Assembly (NCBI RefSeq): GCF_003313245.1 | Contig: NZ_QJSD01000001.1 | Coordinates: 744,001 to 808,000, forward strand | Direction of reading: 5' to 3' | Origin: Primorskyibacter marinus | GTDB taxonomy: Bacteria; Pseudomonadota; Alphaproteobacteria; Rhodobacterales; Rhodobacteraceae | Length of the DNA: 64,000 bases | Part shown: positions 8,688 to 17,785 of the stretch, in pieces | Position numbering within the stretch: position 1 is the first letter of the stretch | Layout of the letters: every line of letters begins with the position of its first letter | The notes under the pieces: generated by a model | Seen by the model: the letters and a program-made list of their open reading frames with translations, nothing else | What the model was told of the DNA's origin: nothing | The model's database searches: none | Translations under genes and position numbers: made by a program

Positions 8688-9317
8688 ATGGACAGCGCCT
8701 TTCTCATCACGGCCTTCGTCACGCTTTTCGTGGTCATCGACCCGATCGGGCTGACCCCGGTTTTCATTGCCCTGACCCAAGGCACCAACGCGCGCCACCG
8801 CCATGCCGTGGCGGTCCGGGCCTGCCTGACCGGCGCGATTCTGCTGACGCTCTTTGCGCTCTTTGGCGAGGCACTTCTCGGCTTTATCGGTATCTCCATG
8901 CCCGCCTTCCGGATTGCGGGCGGCATCCTGCTGTTTCTGACCGCACTCGACATGCTGTTCGAACGCCGCAACAAGCGCCGCGAAGGTCAGGTCAGCGACC
9001 CGGACGAAGAGCCGGACCACCCCGATCCGTCGGTCTTCCCCCTCGCGATCCCCCTTATCGCGGGGCCCGGTGCCATCGCCTCGATCATTCTTCTGGGCGG
9101 GCAGACCAGTGACATCGCGGGGTTTCTCACCGTGATCGGTGTGATGCTGGGCGTGGTCGCGATGGTCCTCGTGTTGTTCCTCAGCGCGGGCTTTCTGGAA
9201 CGCGCGCTTGGCAAAACCGGCATCACCGTCGTGACCCGATTGCTTGGTATGCTTTTGGCCGCGCTTTCCGTGCAATTCGTGCTGGACGGGTTGCGCGCCT
9301 TCGGGCTGGGCCAGTAG
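8688..9317 (+). CDS. MarC family integral membrane protein
   Basis: A 209-residue inner-membrane protein with about six hydrophobic helices and the MarC/UPF0056 layout. Visible motifs are the N-terminal FVTLFVVIDPIGLTPVFIALT, a central FRIAGGILLFLTALDM, the polar loop around residues 98-112, and AIPLIAGPGAIASIIL. Despite the name, the family is not shown to give multiple antibiotic resistance and its substrate is unknown. ATG start fits the family N-terminus. It is followed by a short gap and a separate protease gene. Confidence 0.93.
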   Translation: MDSAFLITAFVTLFVVIDPIGLTPVFIALTQGTNARHRHAVAVRACLTGAILLTLFALFGEALLGFIGISMPAFRIAGGILLFLTALDMLFERRNKRREGQVSDPDEEPDHPDPSVFPLAIPLIAGPGAIASIILLGGQTSDIAGFLTVIGVMLGVVAMVLVLFLSAGFLERALGKTGITVVTRLLGMLLAALSVQFVLDGLRAFGLGQ

Positions 9318-9356
9318 CCTCTGTCATTCGGCGCTGCGCGCCCCTATATAGCCGGC

Positions 9357-9938
9357 ATGTCCGATCTCAGCTATGGCAACCTTTTCTACCTATTGCTCCT
9401 CGGCGGGGTGCTCGTGTTCTGGTTCTTCATCCAGAACCGCGAGAATCTTGGCCGCAAGGTCCAGCAATTAGCCGCCTGGGGGCTGATCTTTCTGGGCACC
9501 ATTGCGGCGATCGGCTTATGGGACGACATCCGCCAAACCGCGCTGCCCAGCCAGATGGTCTATGCAAGCGAGGGCCGGATAGAGCTGCCTCGCGCGCCCG
9601 ATGGTCATTACTACATGATGTTGGAAATCAACGGCGCGCCGATCCGCTTCATGGTGGATACCGGGGCCAGCGGCATGGTGCTGACCCGACAGGACGCCAA
9701 CCGCGCCGGGATAGATGCAGCCGGTCTGCCCTATTTCAGTCAGGCCATGACCGCCAATGGTCCGGTGCAGACCGCCCCGGTCCGTCTGGCCACGGTGCGC
9801 TTGGGCGAGATCACCGATACCGGCTTTCCGGCTTTCGTCAACAGTGGCGAGATGGGGCAATCACTGGTCGGGATGAGCTATCTGCAACGCTTCGACAAGC
9901 TGGAAATCAGCCGCGGCCAAATGGTGCTGGAGCGTTAA
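9357..9938 (+). CDS. TIGR02281-type retropepsin-like aspartic protease
   Basis: A 193-residue membrane-anchored protein. Two hydrophobic segments (about 8-25 and 38-55) precede a retropepsin-like clan AA domain with the catalytic motif FMVDTGASGMVLT, Asp at 101. A later hydrophobic SLVGMSYLQRFDKLEI and RGQMVLER end the fold, as is usual in this family. A single catalytic motif implies that it works as a dimer. Natural substrates are unknown. It is convergent with holC across about 108 bp. Confidence 0.9.
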   Translation: MSDLSYGNLFYLLLLGGVLVFWFFIQNRENLGRKVQQLAAWGLIFLGTIAAIGLWDDIRQTALPSQMVYASEGRIELPRAPDGHYYMMLEINGAPIRFMVDTGASGMVLTRQDANRAGIDAAGLPYFSQAMTANGPVQTAPVRLATVRLGEITDTGFPAFVNSGEMGQSLVGMSYLQRFDKLEISRGQMVLER

Positions 9939-10020
9939 ACAATGGCTGCGCAGCTTTTCATGCCCTGTGTCATGGGCAGAAATGCCAAGTCATCCATTAC
10001 AGAAACTTCGCCTTCTAAGA

Positions 10021-10035
10021 TATTTTAATAAAATA
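10021..10035. other. AT-only perfect inverted repeat
   Basis: TATTTTA, a central A, then TAAAATA, followed on the plus strand by a T-rich run. It lies between the convergent protease and holC genes. The stem is weak, so terminator function for the protease gene is only possible. Confidence 0.35.
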
Positions 10036-10046
10036 CTTTTTCGGCT

Positions 10047-10505
10047 TCACCTTTCTGCCTTCTTTTCCCAACGGCCGCTTTCCTCGGACCAGTATTGCGC
10101 CTGACATCCAGCCTCGGTCAGCACCTTCCACTGCGTCCGAGCAGCCGCCATGGCGTTGTTGTCATTGCCATCGAACAGGATGCAGACCCGTTCCAGTGCG
10201 ACAACCTCTTGCGGTGTGACCGACGCTCCGTCGATGGCCATGACACATTGCGGATCGTTTGGCACCGTCGCTTGCGTGGTCAGCAAAACCGGCTGCGCGG
10301 CATCATGCGGGCCGCCCTCCACCCCATGCGGCAAGAAATCCTCTTCTCGGCCCAGCCAGAGTTTCTGGTCCAGCCAGTCAAGCCGTTCTGTCTCGCACCC
10401 CCGAACCGCCACGCGCCAGCCCATGGACAAGGCGCGCGTCAACAGCAGGGGAAGCGCCACTTCAAGTGGGCGCTGCGTCAGGTGGTAGAAATAGGCCGCC
10501 CCCAT
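10047..10505 (-). CDS. holC: DNA polymerase III chi subunit
   Basis: A 152-residue HolC homologue, the clamp-loader accessory subunit that links the replicase to SSB. The family pattern is clear: GAAYFYHLTQRPLEVALPLLL, then RVAVRGCETERLDWLDQKLW, EEDFLPHG, and a C-terminal half with ERVCILFDGND and a tryptophan-rich QWKVLTEAGCQAQYW. I use the internal ATG before GAAYFYHL, which matches the family start; ten codons upstream are open but unlike the family. It lies about 66 bp downstream of pepA on the same strand, the usual pepA-holC arrangement. Confidence 0.93.
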   Translation of the reverse strand: MGAAYFYHLTQRPLEVALPLLLTRALSMGWRVAVRGCETERLDWLDQKLWLGREEDFLPHGVEGGPHDAAQPVLLTTQATVPNDPQCVMAIDGASVTPQEVVALERVCILFDGNDNNAMAAARTQWKVLTEAGCQAQYWSEESGRWEKKAER

Positions 10506-10571
10506 CACAGCAGATCCGGTTGACGGAGACTGCAATACGGCGATGCCAAAGACACGCGCAAGATCATGTGT

Positions 10572-12044
10572 TCAGCCTTTCTCAAACCGGTCGGCCACCA
10601 GCCGGTTCAACGCCAACACGCCCCAGCCCGTCGCCCCCTTTGGCGACAGTGGCAAATCGCGCGAGACATGCGCCACGCCCGCAATATCAAGGTGCACCCA
10701 TGGCACGCCGTCCTGAACAAAACGCCGCAGGAATTGCGCGGCGGTGATGGAACCAGCCGCCCGCCCGCCACTGTTCTTGACATCTGCCACGGTGCTTTTC
10801 ATCAGGTCGTCATAGGCCTGCCCCATCGGCATCCGCCAGGCACCTTCTGCTTCGGCCCCCGCGGCTTTGAGGAAACCATCCGCCAGATCATCATCGTTGG
10901 AGAATACCGCTGCATTTTCGTGGCCCAGGGCTACGATGCAGGCCCCGGTCAGCGTCGCCAGATCGACCATCGCGGCGGGTTTGAAGCGGGTTTGCGCGTA
11001 CCACATCACATCACACAGCACGAGCCGCCCTTCGGCATCGGTGTTGATGACCTCAACGGTGTCGCCCTTCATGGATGTTATAACATCACCCGGCCGAACG
11101 GCATCGCCGGCCGGCATGTTCTCGATCAACCCGACCAGTCCGACGACATTGGCGCGCGCGCCACGACGGGCCAATGCATGCAGGGTGCCGGCAACGGTGC
11201 CCGCGCCCCCCATATCCATTGTCATGCTTTCCATGCCAAGCGAGGGCTTCAACGAGATGCCGCCCGTATCAAACACCACGCCCTTGCCAATCAAAGCCAG
11301 TGGCGCGCTGTCGTCACCCGCCCCGTTCCAGCGCATCACCACAACCTTGGACGGGCTGGACGATCCACGCCCCACGCAGAGAAGCGCGCCCATGCCAAGC
11401 TCTTGCAATGCGTCTTCTTCCAGCACCTCGACCTCGACGCCAAGATCGCGCAAGCCCTCAAGCCGGGTCGCAAACTCCGTCGTGGTCAGCACATTCGCAG
11501 GCTCGGACACCAGATCGCGGGTCAGAAAGACGCCCTCGGCCAGCGGCGACAGGGACTGCCAGGCAGACTGCGCTGCGTCCGGCTCATTGCCCATGATCGA
11601 CAGCGCGCCACGGGTCTTGTCATCGGCGGTCTTGTGATCGGTAAAGGCGTAACCGCGCAGCGCGAAACCCAATGCCAATTCCGCCACACGTCGTGTTACA
11701 TCGGCCAGCACCAGCGTCTCAGCCCCCCCAGCCGCACGCGCCAGCGCCGCGCCGCCCTTCCGCGCCGTGTCGACATCCGGGCGGCGCGGCAGCCGCAGAA
11801 TATCCACAGCTTCGGCGGCCAGGCCGACGGGAAAGCCAAGGCTCAGAACTTGCCCGTCCTTCAGCTTGGCGAAGCGGTCGCTGGCAACCGCCCGCGCCAC
11901 AGCACCACGCGTCAAACGGTTCACCCGGCGGGCAGCTTGGCCCAGCCGCCCGCCTTCCGGCACGACAACTGCAATCCGGCCCGGTGCCTCTTCGATAGCG
12001 GGCAGATCGGTGGCGTGGAAACTGACGGAAACGGGTGTGGTCAT
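10572..12044 (-). CDS. pepA: Leucyl aminopeptidase (M17)
   Basis: A 490-residue cytoplasmic dimetal aminopeptidase that removes N-terminal residues from peptides. The M17 signatures are visible: IGKGVVFDTGGISLKPS with metal-binding residues, MTMDMGGAGTV, and the NTDAEGRLVLCD motif with the catalytic arginine. The C-terminal domain also contains VDLATLTGACIVALG. The ATG at MTTPVSVSF follows AGGAGAG at good spacing, so the nine upstream codons are excluded. It forms an operon with holC and is divergent from lptF. Confidence 0.96.
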   Translation of the reverse strand: MTTPVSVSFHATDLPAIEEAPGRIAVVVPEGGRLGQAARRVNRLTRGAVARAVASDRFAKLKDGQVLSLGFPVGLAAEAVDILRLPRRPDVDTARKGGAALARAAGGAETLVLADVTRRVAELALGFALRGYAFTDHKTADDKTRGALSIMGNEPDAAQSAWQSLSPLAEGVFLTRDLVSEPANVLTTTEFATRLEGLRDLGVEVEVLEEDALQELGMGALLCVGRGSSSPSKVVVMRWNGAGDDSAPLALIGKGVVFDTGGISLKPSLGMESMTMDMGGAGTVAGTLHALARRGARANVVGLVGLIENMPAGDAVRPGDVITSMKGDTVEVINTDAEGRLVLCDVMWYAQTRFKPAAMVDLATLTGACIVALGHENAAVFSNDDDLADGFLKAAGAEAEGAWRMPMGQAYDDLMKSTVADVKNSGGRAAGSITAAQFLRRFVQDGVPWVHLDIAGVAHVSRDLPLSPKGATGWGVLALNRLVADRFEKG

Positions 12045-12189
12045 GATGGCTCTCCTGCGATGCGGCGGCATGAAACCGCGCTTTGGCCCAACACCTAGCA
12101 GCCGACCCGCGTGGTTGACCAGATAGGAGTTTTCCCCCGCCGGGCTTTGGGCTAGGGTCTGTCGGCAACGATAGGTCGGGGGGCAAGGC

Positions 12190-13320
12190 TTGGGCAGATT
12201 CGACAGATATATACTGTCGCAACTTATGGTGCTGTTCGGTTTTTTCGCCCTGGTGCTGGTCTCGGTCTACTGGGTGAACCGGGCCGTGATTCTTTTCGAC
12301 CGGCTGATCGCAGACGGCCATTCTGCCGGCATTTTCCTTGAGTTTACAGCCCTTTCCCTTCCAAACGTCATCCGAATGGTCCTGCCTATGGCGGCCTTTG
12401 CGGCGGCTGTCTACGTCACCAACCGGCTAAGCGCGGATTCCGAACTGACAGTGGTTCAGGCCACCGGATACAGCCCCTGGCGGCTGGCGCGCCCGGTGTT
12501 GATGTTCGGGCTGGTGATCGCACTCATGATGTCCACGCTGACGCATTTTCTGGTCCCCGCCTCCCTGGGGCAACTGCGCGAACGCGAGACCGAGATTTCC
12601 GGAAGCGTCTCGGCCCGGCTCCTGCGCGAAGGTGTCTTCCTGCATCCGGTATCAGACGTCACCTTCTACATCCGCGAGATTTCTGTCGATGGCGAGTTGA
12701 GCGACGTCTACCTGTCGGATCGCCGCCAGCCTGATCGCAGCGTGACCTATACTGCCGAGCGCGCCTATATTCTGCGCGATGATGCAGGCCCCAAACTGGT
12801 GATGGTCAGTGGCCTTGCGCAAACGATGACATATAAGACGCGGCGACTTTCAACCACGAATTTCAAGGATTTTTCCTATGATATCAGCGCCCTGATCGCG
12901 CAAGCAGGAACACCCACGCCGCGCGTCAAACATATGTCGACGATTGATCTTCTGACCCGGACATCCGAAATGGCCACGCTTGCGAAAGACACCAATGGCG
13001 AGGTTCTTGAAGAGGCGCATGGCCGCATTCAACAGGCGTTGCTATGCGTGGTGGCGGCGCTGATCGGGTTCTCGACGCTGTTGATCGGCGGGTTCAGCCG
13101 TTTCGGTGTGACCCGTCAGATCGTGCTGGCGATCTTCCTGCTGGTGCTGGTCAAACTGGCCGAAAGCGCGGTGACGGATCCGGTGCGCGAAAACGCAGCG
13201 CTATGGCCGCTGATCTATGTGCCGTCGCTTGTCGGCTTCGCGCTGGCCGGGGGGTTGCTTTATTCTGCTGCCCGCCCCTTCAAGCGGCGGCGCAGAGCTA
13301 TCCCAGAGGTGCCGGCATGA
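12190..13320 (+). CDS. lptF: LPS export permease LptF
   Basis: A 376-residue YjgP/YjgQ-type permease of the LptB2FG inner-membrane complex that extracts lipopolysaccharide. Helices 1-3 lie in the first 130 residues (SQLMVLFGFFALVLVSVYWV is the first). A periplasmic beta-jellyroll region follows (about 135-260), then helices 4-6 (about 280-360). The start is TTG, preceded by a G-rich stretch (GGGGGGCAAGGC). It is the first gene of the lptF-lptG-lptD-surA-pdxA run; its TGA overlaps the lptG ATG. The ATPase LptB is not in this window. Confidence 0.95.
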   Translation: MGRFDRYILSQLMVLFGFFALVLVSVYWVNRAVILFDRLIADGHSAGIFLEFTALSLPNVIRMVLPMAAFAAAVYVTNRLSADSELTVVQATGYSPWRLARPVLMFGLVIALMMSTLTHFLVPASLGQLRERETEISGSVSARLLREGVFLHPVSDVTFYIREISVDGELSDVYLSDRRQPDRSVTYTAERAYILRDDAGPKLVMVSGLAQTMTYKTRRLSTTNFKDFSYDISALIAQAGTPTPRVKHMSTIDLLTRTSEMATLAKDTNGEVLEEAHGRIQQALLCVVAALIGFSTLLIGGFSRFGVTRQIVLAIFLLVLVKLAESAVTDPVRENAALWPLIYVPSLVGFALAGGLLYSAARPFKRRRRAIPEVPA

Positions 13321-14411
13321 TCCTGCATTACTATTTTGCGCGGCGCTTTTTGTGGATGGTCGTTTCGGTTACGGGCGTGTTCTTCGCGTTCCTGATGCTG
13401 CTTGATCTGGTTGAGCAGATGCGCCTGTTCGATGCCTCGGTCAGTTTTGGCGAGGTGCTGGTCCTGACTTTGCTGAACACGCCACAATCCCTGTACCAGA
13501 TCCTGCCGTTGATCCTGATCCTTGCCACGATTGCACTGTTTCTGTCGCTTGCGCGCTCGTCAGAGCTGGTGGCGGCGCGGGCGGCGGGGCGATCCGGGTT
13601 GGCCGCGCTGATCGCGCCGGTGGCGGTGACGGCCGTGTTGGGCGGGCTGGCTGTTGCGATGGCAAACCCGTTCGTTGCCGCTACATCAAAGCGCTATGAC
13701 GCGCTGAAGGAAACCTATCGGTCCGGCGGCACCTCTACACTTTCGATCGGGGCGGACGGGCTGTGGTTGCGACAAGGCGATCTGCGCGGGCAAACCGTCA
13801 TCCGTGCCGCGCGCGCCAATCCTCAGGCAACGGTCCTGTATGATGTCAGCTTTGTCGCCTATGCGCCGGAAGGCGGGCCGGTCCGGCGGATCGAGGCGGA
13901 AACCGCCCGTCTGGTTGCCGGTGAATGGGTGTTGTCCAACGCCAAGGCCTGGCCCCTTCTCGCCGGGCTGAACTCTGAAGAAGCGGCGCAGGAGCATGAA
14001 ACAATGCGGGTGGCCTCCACCCTGACACAAGAGAGTATCCGTGACAGTTTTGGCACCCCTTCCGCGATTGCGGTCTGGGATCTTCCGACATTTATCACCC
14101 AGCTTGAAGAGGCCGGATTCAGCGCGCGCCGCCATCAGGTCTGGCTCCAGATGGAGCTTGCCCGACCCCTGTTCCTGATCGCGATGGTGCTGGTCGGGGC
14201 CGCATTCACCATGCGTCATGCGCGCCTTGGCGGCACCGGCATCGCTGTACTGGCGGCGATCCTGTTGGGCTTTGGGCTTTACTACATCCGCAATTTCGCG
14301 CAGATCCTCGGAGAGAATGGCCAGCTTGCCCCGGCACTGGCGGCCTGGATCCCGCCCATCGCTTCGGTGCTGCTGGCGATGGGATTGATCCTGCATATGG
14401 AGGATGGATGA
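13317..14411 (+). CDS. lptG: LPS export permease LptG
   Basis: A 364-residue partner of LptF, with the same layout: three N-terminal helices (FLWMVVSVTGVFFAFLMLLD first, then LYQILPLILILATIALFLSL), a periplasmic domain rich in beta strands, and three C-terminal helices ending with PIASVLLAMGLILHMEDG. The coupling-helix segment ARSSELVAARAAGRS follows helix 2, as expected for contact with LptB. The ATG overlaps the lptF stop and its own stop overlaps the lptD ATG, so stoichiometric translation is likely. Confidence 0.95.
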   Translation: MILHYYFARRFLWMVVSVTGVFFAFLMLLDLVEQMRLFDASVSFGEVLVLTLLNTPQSLYQILPLILILATIALFLSLARSSELVAARAAGRSGLAALIAPVAVTAVLGGLAVAMANPFVAATSKRYDALKETYRSGGTSTLSIGADGLWLRQGDLRGQTVIRAARANPQATVLYDVSFVAYAPEGGPVRRIEAETARLVAGEWVLSNAKAWPLLAGLNSEEAAQEHETMRVASTLTQESIRDSFGTPSAIAVWDLPTFITQLEEAGFSARRHQVWLQMELARPLFLIAMVLVGAAFTMRHARLGGTGIAVLAAILLGFGLYYIRNFAQILGENGQLAPALAAWIPPIASVLLAMGLILHMEDG

Positions 14412-16549
14412 CGCGCCCGCCCCTGCCCTTTGCCGCCCGGCTGTTCCTGTCCTTCTGGCTGTCCTTTGGCGCAGCCTTGCCCGCATTGGCGCAGACCAAT
14501 GATGCCGCGATGCTGGTCGCGGACGAGGTGTTGATCGCGGGCGAAGATCAGTTGATTGCCCGCGGCAATGTCGAGGCGATGTATCAAGGCAGTCGGCTGA
14601 CCGCGACGCGCATCACCTATGACCGCGACACCGACACGCTCCAGCTGGACGGGCCGGTACGATTGACCGATCCGCAGGGCAACCTTCTGCTGGCCGATAG
14701 CGGATCGCTGGACACGACCTTCGAGAACGGGTTGCTGCGCGGCGCGCGCATGGTGCTGGATGAACAGTTGCAACTCGCCTCGGTCGAGGCCCGCCGGGTG
14801 GAGGGGCGCTACACCCAGCTTGCCCGCGTTGCCGTGACCTCTTGTCAGGTCTGCGGTGCCAATCAGGTGCCGCTGTGGCAAATCCGGGCCTCGCGCATCG
14901 TGCATGACGAAGAGGAAAAACAGCTTTACTTCGACAATGCGCAGTTTCGGATACTGGATGTTCCGGTGTTCTACGCGCCCCGCCTGCGCCTGCCCGACCC
15001 GACGCTGAAACGTGCCGCCGGCATCCTGATCCCGTCGATCCGGTCCAGCACCTTGCTGGGCTTCGGCATCAAGGTGCCGTATTTCATCCCCATCGGCGAT
15101 CATCAGGATGTGACGTTGACGCCCTACCTGTCGCCGGTGACGCGGACGCTGGAGGCGCGGTATCGTCGTGCGTTCCGCAATGGCGATCTGACGGTGAACG
15201 CCGCCGTCACGAGCGATACGCTGGACGAAGGCCCACGGCGTGGCTACCTGTTTGCCGAAGGTGCCTTCGATCTTGGCCGCGACTACAAGCTGAGCTTCGA
15301 TATCGAGATGACCTCGGATGACGCCTATCTCAACGATTACGACTATGCCAGCAAGGACCGGCTGGACAGCGAGTTGACCATCACCCGCACCAAGGCACAG
15401 CGTTATTTCGAGATCGGCATCACGCATTATCAATCGCTGGTCGATGGCGAGGACAACGCCACCCAACCAACCATCCTTACCGACGCGATCTATGAACAGC
15501 GGCTGTTTCCGGCCGCACTTGGCGGCGAGTTGCGGATGGGGCTGACGGCACATGGTCATTTCCGCTATTCGGACGATGACATTGTCGGGCGCGACGTCAG
15601 CCGCCTGAATGCCGGTCTTAGCTGGCGGCGGCGCTGGACCCTGCCCGGCGGTGTGCGGGCAGGTGTGCTGGGTCAGGTTTGGGGCGACGCGTTCAGCATC
15701 AGTCAGGACAGCACCAGCGACAACAATGTGGCACAATTAACCCCCGCCGCTGCGGTGGAATTGCGCTGGCCACTGGTCCGCAGCGCCGCCAACGGCGCAC
15801 GCGACGTGATCGAACCGATCGTTCAGTTCGGCTGGACCGGCGGCGACCGCCCCGACATCCCCAACGACGAATCCACCCGCGTGGAGTTTGACGAAGGCAA
15901 CCTGCTTGCCCTGTCCCGCTTTCCGGCCCCCGACCGGCGTGAACGCGGCTACACGACCGTTTACGGGTTGCGCTGGATGCGCGACAATCCATCGGGCTGG
16001 AGCGCCGGGCTGACGCTGGGCCGCGTGACCCGCGACGAGGCGGATGACGCTTTTTCAAGGTCTTCCGGCCTGCGCGGCACGGAAAGCGACTGGCTGGTCG
16101 CCGGACATTTCGCCACACGGTCTGGCCTGAATGTGACGGCGCGCGGGCTTTTGGACGGGGACGCACGGTTTTCAAAAGCAGCGGCGCGGGCTGGCTGGAC
16201 CAACAGTCGGCTGGATCTGGGGGCATCCTACGTCCTGCTGGTCACCGATGCCGCCGAAAACCGCCCCGAAGCACTGTCGGAATGGTCCTTTGACGGCAGC
16301 TACCGATTCAACCAATATTGGACCGGTCTGGCCGACTGGCGCTATGATCTGGCTTCCAGCAACCTCGCGAAGGCCGGTCTTGGCCTGAGCTACACCAATG
16401 AATGCGTCGAGGTGGGCTTTTCGGTCTCGCGGAAGTTTGCCTCTTCCTCTAACCTTGAGCCATCAACAGATTTTGGCCTGACCGTCGCGCTGAAAGGCTT
16501 CAGCACTGGCGGCAGCGCCAAGGACTACCGCCGGTCCTGCGGCGACTGA
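14408..16549 (+). CDS. lptD: LPS assembly outer-membrane protein LptD
   Basis: A 713-residue protein that inserts lipopolysaccharide into the outer leaflet. A signal peptide (LFLSFWLSFGAALPALAQ) precedes an OstA-like beta-taco domain with the pattern ADEVLIAGEDQLIARGNVEA. A large C-terminal beta-barrel follows, from about residue 210 to the end. I count exactly four cysteines: a CQVC pair at the end of the N-terminal domain, one in TNECVEVGF near the end, and one in RRSCGD at the C-terminus. This matches the disulfide-linked architecture of LptD. It is translationally coupled to lptG and followed by surA, the periplasmic chaperone for LptD. Confidence 0.95.
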   Translation: MTRPPLPFAARLFLSFWLSFGAALPALAQTNDAAMLVADEVLIAGEDQLIARGNVEAMYQGSRLTATRITYDRDTDTLQLDGPVRLTDPQGNLLLADSGSLDTTFENGLLRGARMVLDEQLQLASVEARRVEGRYTQLARVAVTSCQVCGANQVPLWQIRASRIVHDEEEKQLYFDNAQFRILDVPVFYAPRLRLPDPTLKRAAGILIPSIRSSTLLGFGIKVPYFIPIGDHQDVTLTPYLSPVTRTLEARYRRAFRNGDLTVNAAVTSDTLDEGPRRGYLFAEGAFDLGRDYKLSFDIEMTSDDAYLNDYDYASKDRLDSELTITRTKAQRYFEIGITHYQSLVDGEDNATQPTILTDAIYEQRLFPAALGGELRMGLTAHGHFRYSDDDIVGRDVSRLNAGLSWRRRWTLPGGVRAGVLGQVWGDAFSISQDSTSDNNVAQLTPAAAVELRWPLVRSAANGARDVIEPIVQFGWTGGDRPDIPNDESTRVEFDEGNLLALSRFPAPDRRERGYTTVYGLRWMRDNPSGWSAGLTLGRVTRDEADDAFSRSSGLRGTESDWLVAGHFATRSGLNVTARGLLDGDARFSKAAARAGWTNSRLDLGASYVLLVTDAAENRPEALSEWSFDGSYRFNQYWTGLADWRYDLASSNLAKAGLGLSYTNECVEVGFSVSRKFASSSNLEPSTDFGLTVALKGFSTGGSAKDYRRSCGD

Positions 16550-16567
16550 CTTGGGATGAAATGACAT

Positions 16568-17785
16568 ATGCGCTTGCTGAGCTACATCACCGCCACTCTG
16601 GCCCTTTGCATCACCGTTCTGACCCTGCCCGCGCCTGCGCGCGCGCAGTTCTCCCCGGTGATCCTGGTCAATGACAGCGCCATTTCCGGCTACGAGCTGG
16701 ACCAGCGCACGCGAATGCTGACCTTGCTGAACGCACCTGGCAACCCGACGACGCTGGCGCGCGAGCAGTTGATCGACGACCGCCTTCGGGTCGAGGCCGC
16801 GTCTGCCGCAGGCATCCGCCCGACCGACGAGGAAATCACCGAAGGGATGACGGAATTTGCGGGTCGCGCCAATCTGAGCCGCGAAGAATTCACGGCTGCA
16901 CTGGCCGGAAGCGGTGTCGATGAGCAGACATTCCGCGCCTTCGTCCAGGCCGGGCTGGCCTGGCGTCAGTTAGTGCAGGCGCGGTTCGGATCACGCTCGG
17001 CCGCATCCGAGGGTGAAATTGACCGCGCGCTGTCTTCCAGCAGAACCGGCGGCGGCGTGCGCGTTCTTATCTCCGAACTCATCATGCCTGCCCCGCCGCA
17101 ACAGGCCGCGGCCGTGCGCGAACGCGCCAACCGCATTTCGCAGATCCGATCGACCGATGCGTTTTCAGCCGAGGCGCGGCGCTATTCCGCGACGGCCAGC
17201 CGTGGGCGCGGTGGACGTCTTGACTGGCAGAACCTGTCCGATCTGCCCCCCCAGCTGCAACCGCTGATCCTGGCGCTTGCTCCGGGTGAGGTGACGGACC
17301 CGCTGCCGATCCCCAATGCCGTCGCGCTGTTCCAACTGCGCGCCATTGAAGAGACCGGCTATAAAGCTCCGGAATATGCCGCAATCGAGTATGCCGCCTA
17401 TTACATCCCCGGCGGACGGACAGAGGCCGCGCTGGCCGCCGCCCGCAACATCCAGACGCGCGTGGACACTTGTGACGACCTTTATGGTGTCGCAAAGGGG
17501 CAGCCTGCGGAAGTGCTGGACCGGGGCAGCCTGCCCCCTGCCGAAATTCCGACCGATATTGCCGTGGAACTGATGAAGCTGGATGCGGGCGAGGTATCCA
17601 CCGCATTGACGCGGTCAAACGGTCAAACGCTGGTGTTTCTGATGCTTTGCGGTCGCACGCCGGTGCTGACCGAAGAGGTCAACCGCGAACAGCTGACAAT
17701 GGGCCTGCGCAACCAACGGCTGAACTCTTACGCCAATGGCTATCTCGCGCAGCTTCGCGCCGAGGCGCGCATCCGCACCCGATGA
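16568..17785 (+). CDS. surA: Periplasmic chaperone/peptidyl-prolyl isomerase SurA
   Basis: A 405-residue secreted protein. A signal peptide (ATLALCITVLTLPAPARAQ) is followed by the SurA N-terminal chaperone domain (VILVNDSAISGYELDQRTRML, LREQ-like REQLIDDRLRVEAA). A parvulin-type domain lies at about 165-270 (RVLISELIMPAPPQQ to LILALAPGEVTDPLPIPNAV). The C-terminal region does not show a second clear parvulin domain by eye. SurA escorts outer-membrane proteins, and its place after lptD fits that task. It starts 18 bp after lptD and overlaps pdxA by ATGA. Confidence 0.92.
   Translation: MRLLSYITATLALCITVLTLPAPARAQFSPVILVNDSAISGYELDQRTRMLTLLNAPGNPTTLAREQLIDDRLRVEAASAAGIRPTDEEITEGMTEFAGRANLSREEFTAALAGSGVDEQTFRAFVQAGLAWRQLVQARFGSRSAASEGEIDRALSSSRTGGGVRVLISELIMPAPPQQAAAVRERANRISQIRSTDAFSAEARRYSATASRGRGGRLDWQNLSDLPPQLQPLILALAPGEVTDPLPIPNAVALFQLRAIEETGYKAPEYAAIEYAAYYIPGGRTEAALAAARNIQTRVDTCDDLYGVAKGQPAEVLDRGSLPPAEIPTDIAVELMKLDAGEVSTALTRSNGQTLVFLMLCGRTPVLTEEVNREQLTMGLRNQRLNSYANGYLAQLRAEARIRTR

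Noticed and set aside
8688-9317. Antibiotic resistance role for the MarC protein
   Set aside because: The MarC family is not shown to confer multiple antibiotic resistance; the name alone is not evidence.
10566-12098. Long plus-strand frame opposite pepA
   Set aside because: Antisense to a complete leucyl aminopeptidase; no motifs.
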